Origin: an uncultured Sphingomonadaceae bacterium
GTDB lineage: Bacteria; Pseudomonadota; Alphaproteobacteria; Sphingomonadales; Sphingomonadaceae
DNA length: 64,000 bases
Direction: 5' to 3'
Assembly (NCBI GenBank): GCA_938050045.1
Contig: CALLJS010000012.1
Span: forward strand, 39,940-103,939
The notes beneath the pieces were generated by a model. It saw only the letters and a program-made list of their open reading frames with translations, did no database searches and was not told the origin of the DNA. Each line of letters starts with the position of its first letter. Within the stretch, counting starts at the first letter, position 1. The position numbers were made by a program, and so were the translations under genes. Below are positions 54,369 to 63,778 of this stretch, piece by piece.

Positions 54369-55622
54369 TCAATATGTGCTCAAGGTTACATCCATCTTTT
54401 TATACCCATGCACAAAACAAGCGGCAACACGTTCCACTGGCCCATCGACAGTAGCGCGGTATCGTCTAGCGGCCATTTCTTCGAGCAAAATTCTAATCTG
54501 AAGTTCGGCCAAACGCGCTCCAACGCAGCGGTGAATGCCATATCCGAACGATAGATGTCGGCGTGCATTTTTACGATCAACAATCAGCTTATCAGGATTT
54601 TCAAACACGCTTTCATCGCGATTGGCAGACAAATACCATAGACCCAATTTATCGCCTTGGCGTATCTGTTGCCCAAATAAATCATAGTCTTGTAATGCGG
54701 TACGGCGCATATGCGCCAATGGTGTTTGCCAACGGATAATCTCGCTCACAGCATTTGGAATTAGATCAGGATTTTGCTCTAATTTTTCGCGTTCATCGGG
54801 AAATTGGTCTAACCCATAAACATAGCCTGACATGCTGTTGCGGGTGGTATCATTACCACCAACTATCAGCAGGATTAGATTCCCAATATATTCCAAATGC
54901 GTCATATCGCGCATCCCGCTATGCACCATGCGCGATATTAAATCGGGGGCGGCCCCTTTTTTGAGACGCTCATCCCATAAATTTTGGAAATATGCTCCCA
55001 TTTCGAGCATCATCGCCATGCGCTGCTCGCGCTTATTATCATCCATTGCCAGCTCTACATCGCCTGCCCAATCTGACCATAAGGTTAATTTGCGCCGATC
55101 CTCCCATGGGAAATCAAACAAAATAGCCAACATCTGCGTGGTGAGTTCAATCGATACTTTATCCACCCAATCAAAACTCTCTCCTATAGGCAGGCTATCG
55201 AGCACTTCAGCGGTACGTCTTCTGATGTCTTCGGTCATCCGCGTCATTTCAGCGGGGGTGAACGCAGGGGCAATTACGCGCCGTTCAGCGGTATGATCTG
55301 GCCGATCCATCGCAATGAACATAGGTAAAATAAAGGGCGTACCATCGGGCAAGCTTTCCTTCAAATCAGGTAATAGCGTGATGCCGCCATGTTCATAACT
55401 AGATGAAAATATATCGGGTAAGGCCTCTACATGCTGAATAGCTTTTGGGGTTGTTACATTCCAATAATCACCCAAATGCGACTCTTGGACAAAATTTATC
55501 GGCGCAATTTCGCGCATTTCTTTAAATATAGGGCCCCAACGGTCTTCGGTATATATTTCAGGTTTGCTAACATCCCAATGTGCGGGCGTCAGATTTCCGC
55601 GCGTTTCCAATTGTGTTGCCAT
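54369..55622 (-). CDS. Cytochrome P450, CYP153-like alkane/fatty-acid terminal hydroxylase
   Basis: 417 residues. MFIAMDRPDHTAERRVIAPAFTP, the I-helix LLIVGGNDTTRNSMSG, WQTPLAHMRRTA, and FGYGIHRCVGARLAELQIRILLEE with the heme Cys at about 366. The GGNDTTRNS and GxHRCxGxRLAELQ strings are characteristic of the CYP153 family, which hydroxylates the terminal carbon of alkanes and related chains. ATG 55622 is preceded by GAGGAG. No ferredoxin or reductase is adjacent. It stands alone, not in the catabolic island, which contains a different P450. Confidence 0.9.
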   Translation of the reverse strand: MATQLETRGNLTPAHWDVSKPEIYTEDRWGPIFKEMREIAPINFVQESHLGDYWNVTTPKAIQHVEALPDIFSSSYEHGGITLLPDLKESLPDGTPFILPMFIAMDRPDHTAERRVIAPAFTPAEMTRMTEDIRRRTAEVLDSLPIGESFDWVDKVSIELTTQMLAILFDFPWEDRRKLTLWSDWAGDVELAMDDNKREQRMAMMLEMGAYFQNLWDERLKKGAAPDLISRMVHSGMRDMTHLEYIGNLILLIVGGNDTTRNSMSGYVYGLDQFPDEREKLEQNPDLIPNAVSEIIRWQTPLAHMRRTALQDYDLFGQQIRQGDKLGLWYLSANRDESVFENPDKLIVDRKNARRHLSFGYGIHRCVGARLAELQIRILLEEMAARRYRATVDGPVERVAACFVHGYKKMDVTLSTY

Positions 55623-55715
55623 AATCAATCTCCTCGTATGAGCAGAATGACTATATTTACAATAATGTCAATAATAGGTAGCAAATAGCAACTTTATATT
55701 ACAATTTTCCTCCTA

Positions 55716-56930
55716 TTAATTACGCGCCAACAATCCAAAAAATTTGCGTTTCTTTTTACTACCACTGCCCGATTTCATAACATTTCGGCGGAACATAGTG
55801 ACACCAATGCGCAATATAAGCAGAGCAAAGAAAGCTTGGCCGATGATTGCAACGCCATGATGCCATAATATATCAACCTGCGCTGCGCGAGATAGCATAG
55901 CAAGCGGAGAGCTGAACGGGAATATTGATGCGAACATTTCAATCGGCTCACCTAATTTATTCGCGCCAAATATTGCGACGAAAAATACCACCATTTGCAA
56001 CATAGTGGCTGGCATAGAGAGGGTCTGCACTTCGCGGACGGTGGCCGCCATCGCTCCTACGCCCAAAAATAAGGATGCGAGCATCAGATAAGACATAGAG
56101 AAATATATGACGCCTAATGCCAAAAATATTGGCCAACCGACCGCAGGCGTAGGCAGATTGGGAATACCCGCACCCCAGACGCTTAGGCCAATATAGGCCA
56201 TGGTTGTCCATACAATGATACCGACAAAAGCCATCACTAACATTGCAAATATTTTGCCGATAAAAACCGAATCCATTGGGATAGACGCGGCCAAAATTTC
56301 GATGATTTTGTTCGATTTTTCTTCAACCAAATTGGATAATACCATACCCGCCAGCAATGTGGTCAGCATGAACAAAATTACCATGCCCGCCTGTCCTGTG
56401 ACTTGGCGTAAATCCTTTAATCGATTGGCACTACTCTCGACGCTATTGATTTGCACTGCTGGTAAAATAGTAGATTGCGCATTGCTGGCATATCCCGACA
56501 ACAGGGCAACACTGGCCTTTTGCTTCTTAAGGCTGTCTTCTGTCCCTGTTAAGACAGGCTTATCCAATGTGCCGCTCAAAATCACCGCATAATTCACATC
56601 GCTATTTGTGAGCAAAGTTTTGGCGTCGGGCAAGGCGCCAGAATCGTCAATATCGACCCATTTCATCTCGGCGAAATAATTAGGACCCATTTGTTTGGAT
56701 AGGGTTTCGCGGGCTTTCATTAATTTTTCTGCCTGCTGTCCATCCATCATGACCCCAATAACAGGTCTATCGCGGTTTTCGGCCAATTCCTTACCCAAAT
56801 TACCCGCAACCAAAGCCACGACCAGTGGGAATAATGGGCCCAGCAAAAAGAAGAAAAATGCTTTGGACAATATAATCGCTGTGAAATCGCGCCGGCCAAT
56901 GACAAAGGCTGCTCTCAATATCTCTTTCAT
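55716..56930 (-). CDS. ABC-2-type permease, NatB-like
   Basis: 404 residues. An N-terminal helix (ILSKAFFFFLLGPLFPLVVALVAG) and a large extracytoplasmic domain of about 140 residues, followed by five helices including GMVILFMLTTLLAGMVLSNLVEEKSNKIIEILAASIPMDSVFIGKIFAMLVMAF, the hallmark of the ABC2_membrane_3 type. It pairs with the ATPase gene upstream, overlapping by four bases, to form a Nat-type exporter of ions, drugs or a small peptide. GGAGAA precedes the ATG. Confidence 0.92.
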   Translation of the reverse strand: MKEILRAAFVIGRRDFTAIILSKAFFFFLLGPLFPLVVALVAGNLGKELAENRDRPVIGVMMDGQQAEKLMKARETLSKQMGPNYFAEMKWVDIDDSGALPDAKTLLTNSDVNYAVILSGTLDKPVLTGTEDSLKKQKASVALLSGYASNAQSTILPAVQINSVESSANRLKDLRQVTGQAGMVILFMLTTLLAGMVLSNLVEEKSNKIIEILAASIPMDSVFIGKIFAMLVMAFVGIIVWTTMAYIGLSVWGAGIPNLPTPAVGWPIFLALGVIYFSMSYLMLASLFLGVGAMAATVREVQTLSMPATMLQMVVFFVAIFGANKLGEPIEMFASIFPFSSPLAMLSRAAQVDILWHHGVAIIGQAFFALLILRIGVTMFRRNVMKSGSGSKKKRKFFGLLARN

Positions 56931-57862
56931 AGCAATTCTCCTGCGCTAATTTCTTCGTCCATAGCAGCAGCCACGGCTTCGCCTGCGATTGATACAAAGG
57001 CATCATGTAATCCAGGCCGCTCAATCGAGAGCGATTTAATCCCCGCTTTGCCCTCAATTAAAGCTTCTAATAGAGGTTCAACACCCGTTTCGGGTAATTC
57101 AAAATGCCACCAATTACCCTCGGCCTCTGTGCTATTGGGTAATGCTTTGCGCCATGGCCCATCCAAAGCTTCGGTTTCCAAATGAACTTGTGGACGCAAT
57201 CTGTCCCTTGCCGTTTCCACCAAGCCATCAAAGCTAATTTTGCCATTTGCAACAATGGCAATACGCTCGCACAAGCGTTCTGCATGGGCGATAACATGGG
57301 TTGAGAAAATAACGGTAACGCCATTGGCGGCTTGCGCCCTGATGAGCCGCTCCAATTTGGCTTGGTTCAGCGCATCCAACCCTGAAAAAGGTTCATCGAG
57401 AACTATTAATTTAGGGTCATGCACAATCGTACCCATTAATTGTACCGTTTGCGCCATGCCTTTGGACAATTGTTTAATCTGCATATCCGTAGCATGGCCA
57501 AGCCCTGCTTGCTCTAGCAGCACTCGGCCTTTTTCGCGCCCTTCATTGAGCGACATGCCACGCAATGCACCCATGAATGCAATCGTATCAACCGCTTTCA
57601 TAGATTGATACAGACCGCGTTCTTCGGGCAAATAGCCAACAAAGCGCGATTGCGATAGCGGCTCATCGCTGCCCAATAAGGTCCGGTGGCCTTCGTCGGG
57701 GTCGATGATACCCAATAAAGTACGCAGCATCGTCGTTTTACCAGCACCATTGGGGCCCAATATACCATATATACTGCCCACAGGTATCGACAGGTCCACA
57801 TTATCAACGGCGCGAAATCCATCAAAGATTTTCACTAATCCGCGAGATTCGATTGCATTCAT
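56927..57862 (-). CDS. ABC exporter ATPase, NatA-like
   Basis: 311 residues. GILGPNGAGKTTMLRTLLG (Walker A), IKQLSKGMAQTVQLMGTI (signature LSKGM), LIVLDEPFSGLDALNQAKLE (Walker B) and FSTHVIAHAERLCERI (His switch), with a C-terminal extension as in NatA. The first gene of a leftward two-gene operon. Divergent from queG over about 200 bp. Confidence 0.93.
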   Translation of the reverse strand: MNAIESRGLVKIFDGFRAVDNVDLSIPVGSIYGILGPNGAGKTTMLRTLLGIIDPDEGHRTLLGSDEPLSQSRFVGYLPEERGLYQSMKAVDTIAFMGALRGMSLNEGREKGRVLLEQAGLGHATDMQIKQLSKGMAQTVQLMGTIVHDPKLIVLDEPFSGLDALNQAKLERLIRAQAANGVTVIFSTHVIAHAERLCERIAIVANGKISFDGLVETARDRLRPQVHLETEALDGPWRKALPNSTEAEGNWWHFELPETGVEPLLEALIEGKAGIKSLSIERPGLHDAFVSIAGEAVAAAMDEEISAGELL

Positions 57863-58067
57863 AATGATGTTAGTCCTAATTTTCTCTATTCGACACTGTT
57901 TGACGTAAAATATAAAAGCCCAATTTACACCATAATCAGAAATATATAGGGTGCGGGTGTAAACAAAAACAAGGTAAATATAGTTAATTGTCGAAAATAA
58001 TAATATATCTATCGCAGCCTTAGGCTTTGCGTTAAATTAGCATTGCAAAATTATTTTACAGAGAAGC

Positions 58068-59198
58068 ATTATCTTAACACCAGAAACCATAAAGAAACAA
58101 GCAATATCAGAGGGTTTTTGCGACATTGGTATTGCTCCAGCAACGCTAAGTCCCCTTACCCAAGCTCGGTTTCATCAATGGATTGAGGATGGCAAACATG
58201 GTGATATGATTTGGATGGAAAATCGTGCCGAACAACGCACAAACCCCCAAATATTATGGGATGACGCCCAATCAGTCATCATGTTGGGGATGAGCTATGC
58301 GCCTGCATCAGACCCTTTTTTGCTCGAAAACCATAAATCCAATGGGCGTATTTCAGTCTATGCGCGCGGCAAAGATTATCATGATGTTGTGAAAAAAGCA
58401 CTCAAAAGACTGGCCCGATGGATTGTCGAGCAAAGCGGCGAGCAAGTGAAAGTCTTTGTCGATACAGCCCCCGTTATGGAAAAGGCCTTGGCCGCCAATA
58501 GCGGTATTGGTTGGCGCGGCAAACATAGCAATATTGTCAGTAAATCCCATGGCAATTGGATGTTTCTGGGCGCAATATATGTCAGTGCAAAATTAGAGAC
58601 ATCCATGGCTTTGCGCGATCATTGTGGTTCTTGCACGGCGTGCGCTCATATATGTCCAACCAATGCGCTTGATAAACCTTATACGCTGGATGCTAGAGCT
58701 TGCATCTCTTGGATGACGATTGAAAATAAAGGGCCGATTGCGCTTCAATATAGAGAAGCGATAGGCAATCATATCTATGGCTGCGATGATTGTTTGGCGA
58801 TTTGCCCTTGGAATAAATTTGCCGATAATGCCGCAACGCATAAAGCTTTTTTGCCGCGCGCCGAATTAGAAGCACCCGAGCTTGCCGATCTATTGCGGCT
58901 GGATGATGCCATGTTTCGCAGTATATTTTCGGGATCGCCGATAAAGCGAACTGGGCGCAATAAGATTATCCGTAATACGTTAATCGCGGCTGGCAACAGC
59001 GGTGATATGACGCTTATCCCAGCCATCATAGACCTTTTGGATGATCCAAGCGACATTGTGCGCGGGGCCGCAATTTGGGCGCTCAAAATGCTCGATGAAG
59101 CGCAATATGCCGAAGAGAGGAAACAGCGTTATCCGCATGAAACAGCGAAAAATGTTCGCGATGAGTGGGATGCTATTTGCCCAACATTAAACGCTTAA
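58068..59198 (+). CDS. queG: Epoxyqueuosine reductase, apparent non-AUG start
   Basis: About 376 residues if started at ATT 58068. It reduces epoxyqueuosine to queuosine in tRNA using a cobalamin and two 4Fe-4S clusters. The ATP/cobalamin domain has YARGKDYHDVVKKALKRLA and DTAPVMEKALAANSGIGWRGKHSN; the ferredoxin domain has CGSCTACAHICPTNAL and CDDCLAICPWN; the C-terminal HEAT-like part ends LIPAIIDLLDDPSDIVRGAAIWAL. The conserved N-terminal segment (KKQAISEGFCDIGIAPATLSPL, WIEDGKHGDMIWM) lies upstream of the first ATG (58206), yet the frame from the stop at 58038 contains no ATG, GTG or TTG. AGAGAAG precedes ATT 58068. The start may be ATT/ATC or the gene may be slightly damaged. Confidence 0.88.
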   Translation: MILTPETIKKQAISEGFCDIGIAPATLSPLTQARFHQWIEDGKHGDMIWMENRAEQRTNPQILWDDAQSVIMLGMSYAPASDPFLLENHKSNGRISVYARGKDYHDVVKKALKRLARWIVEQSGEQVKVFVDTAPVMEKALAANSGIGWRGKHSNIVSKSHGNWMFLGAIYVSAKLETSMALRDHCGSCTACAHICPTNALDKPYTLDARACISWMTIENKGPIALQYREAIGNHIYGCDDCLAICPWNKFADNAATHKAFLPRAELEAPELADLLRLDDAMFRSIFSGSPIKRTGRNKIIRNTLIAAGNSGDMTLIPAIIDLLDDPSDIVRGAAIWALKMLDEAQYAEERKQRYPHETAKNVRDEWDAICPTLNA

Positions 59199-59228
59199 GC
59201 TTAGACCCAAGATTATTGTGACGAGACA

Positions 59229-59630
59229 TTACCGCGACAAAGCATTAACGCAGGCGACGCGATCCACCTCTGCACCGTCGCTGCGCCGCGCATCAATATG
59301 GGTCACAACTTCGCTTTTGTCATTCGCTGGGCGACCATCTGGGGCATAAAGATATACATCCAAAATACAGGCTTTCCCATCAAATTGTAATTTGCGGCCA
59401 TTCGCTTCGCGTATATCCAAACGCGGTATGCCAAATTTATGCTGTAGCTGAGCAACATTGAGGCCCATAACGGATTTAAGCCCTGCCATTGACTGCGGTG
59501 CTGGCGCAGCAGGCGAACCGATGGCGCGCGCGCGCGGCGCGCTCGTCCCAGTGGTTTGCGTGGTGGCACAGCCCGTTACTATAAAGGCCGTAAAGGCTAA
59601 AATGAAAGGCTGTACTTTTAATTTGCGCAT
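59229..59630 (-). CDS. Small putative lipoprotein, unnamed family
   Basis: 133 residues. A lipoprotein signal ends AFIVTGCATTQTTG (lipobox Cys). After a Pro/Ala-rich linker the mature part reads LNVAQLQHKFGIPRLDIREANGRKLQFDGKACILDVYLYAPDG and HIDARRSDGAEVDRVACVNAL. The pattern of a helix ending in GxP followed by beta strands recalls the BamE/SmpA fold, and the Cys pair could form a disulfide. I do not recognise a specific function. Convergent with queG. Confidence 0.75.
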   Translation of the reverse strand: MRKLKVQPFILAFTAFIVTGCATTQTTGTSAPRARAIGSPAAPAPQSMAGLKSVMGLNVAQLQHKFGIPRLDIREANGRKLQFDGKACILDVYLYAPDGRPANDKSEVVTHIDARRSDGAEVDRVACVNALSR

Positions 59631-59667
59631 GCTTCTATCGACTCTTATCTATCAAGCTTATCACAAG

Positions 59668-60348
59668 CTATCTTATTGATGGGCGGTGCATCATGTGCGT
59701 GGCCGTCGCGACTCCAATAACAGGAATGAAAAAATTCACAAAAGGAATCATCATCGCAACGTTCATCACAAAGCCCAGAGAGAAACGTTCAAATTTTCCC
59801 ATTGCCCAACCATCGCCTGATTCCAGATGTGGTTGATGACGCAATGCAATCATTTCTTCCAATTCTTTGCCCAATAATAATCCGTTAATAGCCAAAAATA
59901 TAATCGGCGTGCCAAACACAGTAAACAAAGCGATGAGATAAAGCGGCAATGCCAAAAGATTATAGATAATAGCGCGCAGCAAAGACCGCAATCCAATCGC
60001 CAAGCTTTTCATCCAACTCAGCTTTGTTGCGGTAAGGGCGCTATGGCTATAATGCTCCCATTCTATTGCTTCGGCAATATCATCGGCAAACATCCATAAT
60101 ATCAACACGGCAACGCTACGGAACAAAAACCAAGTCAAGAGCGAACCCATTATCAATCCCATAAGATAAGACCATGTGCCCATAACCATTCCCCATCCCC
60201 ACAGCGATAAGAGATAATCGCCGCCGCAAAATAGCGCTACCGCCAAAGCGGCTAAGATAGCCAAGGTAAGCATTATGGATTTTACCAATATGCGGCGTAC
60301 GGCTTTATTATTGAGGGATCGTAATGAGAGGAACATTGAATTAATCAT
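59668..60348 (-). CDS. EI24/CysZ-like membrane protein
   Basis: 226 residues with about five hydrophobic segments (SIMLTLAILAALAVALFCGGDYLLSLWGWG, FLFRSVAVLILWMFADDIAEAIE, IYNLLALPLYLIALFTVFGTPIIFLAINGLLLGKELEEM and FSLGFVMNVAMMIPFVNFFIPVIGVATATHM). The second half is typical of the EI24 domain (CysZ, sulfate-related). Role unconfirmed; sulfate transport is a possibility only. 37 bp upstream of the lipoprotein gene on the same strand. Confidence 0.88.
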   Translation of the reverse strand: MINSMFLSLRSLNNKAVRRILVKSIMLTLAILAALAVALFCGGDYLLSLWGWGMVMGTWSYLMGLIMGSLLTWFLFRSVAVLILWMFADDIAEAIEWEHYSHSALTATKLSWMKSLAIGLRSLLRAIIYNLLALPLYLIALFTVFGTPIIFLAINGLLLGKELEEMIALRHQPHLESGDGWAMGKFERFSLGFVMNVAMMIPFVNFFIPVIGVATATHMMHRPSIR

Positions 60349-60541
60349 AGCCTAACTGTATTATATATATAACTCACGTCAAGATTTAACGCATGATTTA
60401 ATCGGTAAGCCATTCCCGTTTGTCGAAAAAGTTAATCCGAAATTGTCGCTCATTTTTTTATATTCCTCTTATAATCACGCCTTGCGTCTCACTATATGAA
60501 CGGATAATGGGGCGCATAGATAATAATTTTAAGGACTAAAT

Positions 60542-61528
60542 ATGGCCAAATATGACGTTTTAGCAATTGGAAATGCTATTGTTGATGTTATCGCGGAATG
60601 TGATGATGCCTTTATTGCCAAACAGGGGTTTTCCAAAGGCACAATGCAATTGGTTGACCAAGATCAAGCAGAAACGCTCTATCAGGCCATGGAACAAGGC
60701 AAAGAAACCGGCGGTGGCAGTGCCGCCAACACATTAGCAGGCCTTGCACAATTGGGACAAAAATGCGCCTTTGTAGGCCAAGTAGCCGATGATGTATTGG
60801 GGGCATCTTTTGCCGATGATATGCGGCAAGCTGGCATTGATTTTGATTGCCCAAAACGCGGCGAAGACCCATCGACTGCGCGTTGCCTGATTTTTGTGAC
60901 ACCCGATGCGCAGCGAACAATGAATACATTTCTGGGGGCGGCTCAATATTTACCCGCCGATGCGATTGATAAAAAAACCATTGAGTCCGCTAAAATACTC
61001 TATCTCGAAGGCTATTTATGGGACCCTGCTGAACCACGTGCTGCTATGCGCCGCGCTATTGATTATGCTCGAGGCGCAGGAAATCATGTTGCCCTAACGC
61101 TCTCCGATGCATTTGTGATTGATCGGTATCGCGATGATTTTAAGTGTCTGTTAGACGAAGGTTTGATCGATATATTATTCGCCAATGATGTTGAAATATG
61201 TTCGCTAACACAAAATGATGATTTTGATACAAGCGTCAATCTGATCGCGCCAAAAACTGAAATTTTGGTCGTAACACGCGGCGAAAAAGGGGCCATCGCT
61301 ATTAAAGACGGCGTGCGCAGCGAAGTAGCAGCGCAACCCGTTGATAATTTGGTCGATACCACAGGGGCTGGTGATTTATTTGCGGCTGGTTTTTTATCTG
61401 GCATCAGCCAAGATAAGAGCGTTGAGCAATCCTTGCTGATGGGCAGCATTTGCGCAGGTGAGATTATTTCTCATTTTGGTGCTAGGCCGCAAGCAGACAT
61501 TGCCGCGATGGTTAAAAAAGCACTGTAA
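60542..61528 (+). CDS. Adenosine kinase/PfkB-family sugar kinase
   Basis: 328 residues. YDVLAIGNAIVDVIAECDDAFIAKQGFSKGTMQLVD, GGGSAANTLAGLAQLGQKCAFVGQV, and the C-terminal DTTGAGDLFAAGFLSG with the catalytic Asp and anion hole. The opening and GGSAANT segment fit the adenosine/ribokinase branch often called adenosine kinase in alphaproteobacteria. It phosphorylates a nucleoside or sugar. AAGGA precedes the ATG. Convergent with the flippase gene. Confidence 0.92.
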   Translation: MAKYDVLAIGNAIVDVIAECDDAFIAKQGFSKGTMQLVDQDQAETLYQAMEQGKETGGGSAANTLAGLAQLGQKCAFVGQVADDVLGASFADDMRQAGIDFDCPKRGEDPSTARCLIFVTPDAQRTMNTFLGAAQYLPADAIDKKTIESAKILYLEGYLWDPAEPRAAMRRAIDYARGAGNHVALTLSDAFVIDRYRDDFKCLLDEGLIDILFANDVEICSLTQNDDFDTSVNLIAPKTEILVVTRGEKGAIAIKDGVRSEVAAQPVDNLVDTTGAGDLFAAGFLSGISQDKSVEQSLLMGSICAGEIISHFGARPQADIAAMVKKAL

Positions 61529-61536
61529 GGACAATT

Positions 61537-63114
61537 TTATTTTAACGGCTTAATAGCCTCGTTTTTCGCCGCCACTATAGTCTTATTTTTCTTAAACAAT
61601 ACCCTATCTTCTGGGCCGAATCCGCGCGTCCAAATAACATATCCATAAACACCCAAAATAATCACTTCGCCAAAGGATAGTTCAAACCAAGCTGGCGTCC
61701 TTATGACAAATTGACCGACAATTATGGCTGCGGCGATGCCCCAAAATAAAGCGGGCCTGAATATCTTAATCGGTGTTCCCAGCAATCTCTGCAAAAAGTG
61801 CAGTTTTACAAAAGATGAAACAGCTAATGATAGTGCCAAGGCCAAGGCCACCGATACAGCATAATAGAGATTATTCACTGGCGCAGCGACACCCCAATAA
61901 TCCACCAAATATATGAATAAAAAGCTCAACGCAGCCTGCAAAGCGAGCACCGATAAAGAGATTATCAAATTGCGGTGCCGCGCCATATAGATAAGCGCAG
62001 ATTCGCTAACCACCGCCGTTGCAGCCACCACTTCGGCCACCAATAAAAATATCAACGCCAGAGCAAAACCAGAAATAAGCAAGCCGCCCTCAATATTGGA
62101 ATCGCCGACGACAGGCAAAACAGATTCGCCCGTGATACCAAAACCAAGCGCCAAGGCTGTTTGAAATGCAATGATCCAAAACCCGACTTGGCCAACTTGT
62201 TTGCCAATATCTTTATAGCGTTTTTCCTTCACACAACGGGTGATAACGGGTCCTAAAATTGGGTCAAAGCTGGTTTTTAATTTTTGCGGAATACTAGCGA
62301 TTTGCTGCAATATATAATAAGTACCTACAATGCTGGGGGATACAAATAGCCCCAATATCGCCAAATCCATACGTCGACTTCCCCATTCTATTGCATCGGT
62401 CAGTGCTAATGGTGCATTGCGGCGGGCTGTTTGCCATAGTTTCAAGGGGTTTAACCGCCATTTTTGCGGCAGACCATAGCGGCGATAGAGCGGGATAAGC
62501 GCTGCTATCAAGGCCGATGACATAGCAATTAAATAGGCTATGATGAGACCATCTCGCGGTACGATATGAAATAATAGTAGTGCCGAGATACACAGCATCC
62601 AAGGTTCGACTATTGCGCGCGCGCGCACCGCAGAGGCAATATCAAACTTATAAGCCAGCGCCGCCAATGATATTTCGGTACTAACAATCACAAAAATAAT
62701 CAACGGGAAGAAACGATCCATCCCATTCACTTGGCTGTTTTGGAACATGATTTGCGGAAAAGCGACCAATATTATCACGCCAATTGACGACGCCAAAAGC
62801 CCCAAAAAAAATCCATCGACAATGACATTCGCTGCTTCTCTATCATCATTGGATAGTAATTCGGCCAAACCTCTGCGCAAACCGATAGCCGATAGCTGGG
62901 CGGTAAATTCGACCACCAATACAGCATAAGCAAAACGGCCAACATCCTCTTTGCTGTAAAGCCAACCAATGATGAATAAAAATGGGATACGCGCAGCTAA
63001 GCGAAGGATAAAACCAAGCACATTGGTTTTCCCGCCTTTGGCAAGAGCCGCTATTTCATCGTTCGACTGCTCTTGCGTATCTTGAACTTTACCGTTCAAA
63101 TCAACCTCTACCAT
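61537..63114 (-). CDS. Wzx-like polysaccharide flippase (MATE/MOP superfamily)
   Basis: 525 residues, 12-14 predicted helices. It begins with a short charged N-terminus and GFILRLAARIPFLFIIGWLYSKEDVGRFAYAVLVVEFTAQLSAIGLRRGLAELLS, the recurring MOP pattern, and later has LALTDAIEWGSRRMDLAILGLFVSPSIVGTYYILQQIASIPQKLKTSFDPILGPVI. It likely exports a lipid-linked saccharide for lipopolysaccharide or exopolysaccharide. No glycosyltransferases lie next to it. Weak SD. A 158-bp gap then leads to IS remnants. Confidence 0.9.
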   Translation of the reverse strand: MVEVDLNGKVQDTQEQSNDEIAALAKGGKTNVLGFILRLAARIPFLFIIGWLYSKEDVGRFAYAVLVVEFTAQLSAIGLRRGLAELLSNDDREAANVIVDGFFLGLLASSIGVIILVAFPQIMFQNSQVNGMDRFFPLIIFVIVSTEISLAALAYKFDIASAVRARAIVEPWMLCISALLLFHIVPRDGLIIAYLIAMSSALIAALIPLYRRYGLPQKWRLNPLKLWQTARRNAPLALTDAIEWGSRRMDLAILGLFVSPSIVGTYYILQQIASIPQKLKTSFDPILGPVITRCVKEKRYKDIGKQVGQVGFWIIAFQTALALGFGITGESVLPVVGDSNIEGGLLISGFALALIFLLVAEVVAATAVVSESALIYMARHRNLIISLSVLALQAALSFLFIYLVDYWGVAAPVNNLYYAVSVALALALSLAVSSFVKLHFLQRLLGTPIKIFRPALFWGIAAAIIVGQFVIRTPAWFELSFGEVIILGVYGYVIWTRGFGPEDRVLFKKNKTIVAAKNEAIKPLK

Positions 63115-63272
63115 CTCAGCTATAATTTAGCCTTTTTATATTTATCCACTATCCGATATTTATAGCTTTTGATAGTCATAATGGGATTTGTTGCCCAATA
63201 TCATAAAAACTTGGGGATACCCCTGATAGTTAGTTCAAAAATTGTTTGATCCATTGTTTCATGTGAGATAAT

Positions 63273-63681
63273 TATTATTTTGGTGGCGTGCGCAAGGGCA
63301 AGCGAGGGCGCTATGCTGCTGGAAAAGTCGCTATATTAGGATTGTTAAACGCAGCGGCAAGCTATTTACGCTAGCGTTGCCAGAACGAAGGTCTGACACC
63401 CTAATTCCTATAATTGCCGCTAAAGTCAGGCCAGATAGCGTTGCCTGTACCGATAGTTATCGTAGCTATGATGCGCTCGATAGTGCCGATTTCAAACATT
63501 ATCAGATCAACCATTCAAAGCTATTTACTGACAAACATAATCATATCAACGGCACCCACAAACTTTTGGAATCAAGCCAAACGCTACTTAAGGAAATATA
63601 ATGGTATCCTCAAAAGAATTTCCATTTATTCCTTAAAGAATGTGAGTGGCGATTTAATAACCCATCTCATAGGTCAGACCC
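63273..63681 (+). mobile_element. ISXO2-like (IS1595 family) remnant, copy 2
   Basis: The transposase begins at YFGGVRKGKRGR, continues in AAGKVAILGLL, shifts to KRSGKLFTLALPERRSDTLIPIIAAKVRPDSVACTDSYRSYDALDSADFKHYQ, shifts again at the HING/NFW point to NFWNQAKRYLRKYNGI, and shifts back to PQKNFHLFLKECEWRFNN. At least three frameshifts and a missing 5' part make it non-functional. The right terminal repeat CTCATAGGTCAGACCC is at 63666-63681. The lesion at HING is identical to that in copy 1, including loss of the Ile-Glu pair normally seen before NFW. Confidence 0.85.
63666..63681 (+). repeat. Terminal inverted repeat of ISXO2-like copy 2
   Basis: CTCATAGGTCAGACCC, downstream of the transposase reading frame. 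Fifteen of 16 bases match the repeat at 1520-1535. Confidence 0.6.
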
Positions 63682-63778
63682 ATTTTATTAATGTGAAACC
63701 ATGAAATGTAGAATCAGATATATTTAATCCCAAGTGATTCAAACATAATAATAATATATTTAATTACCTTATTAATTA

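Noticed and set aside
60396..60415. TTTAATCGG half-site before the adenosine kinase gene as a fourth operator
   Set aside because: Only a half-site with a nearby direct, not inverted, TTTAAC; no palindrome.
63682..63778. Left terminal repeat of the third IS copy
   Set aside because: No sequence resembling GGGTCTGACCTATGAG was found upstream of ATG 63779.
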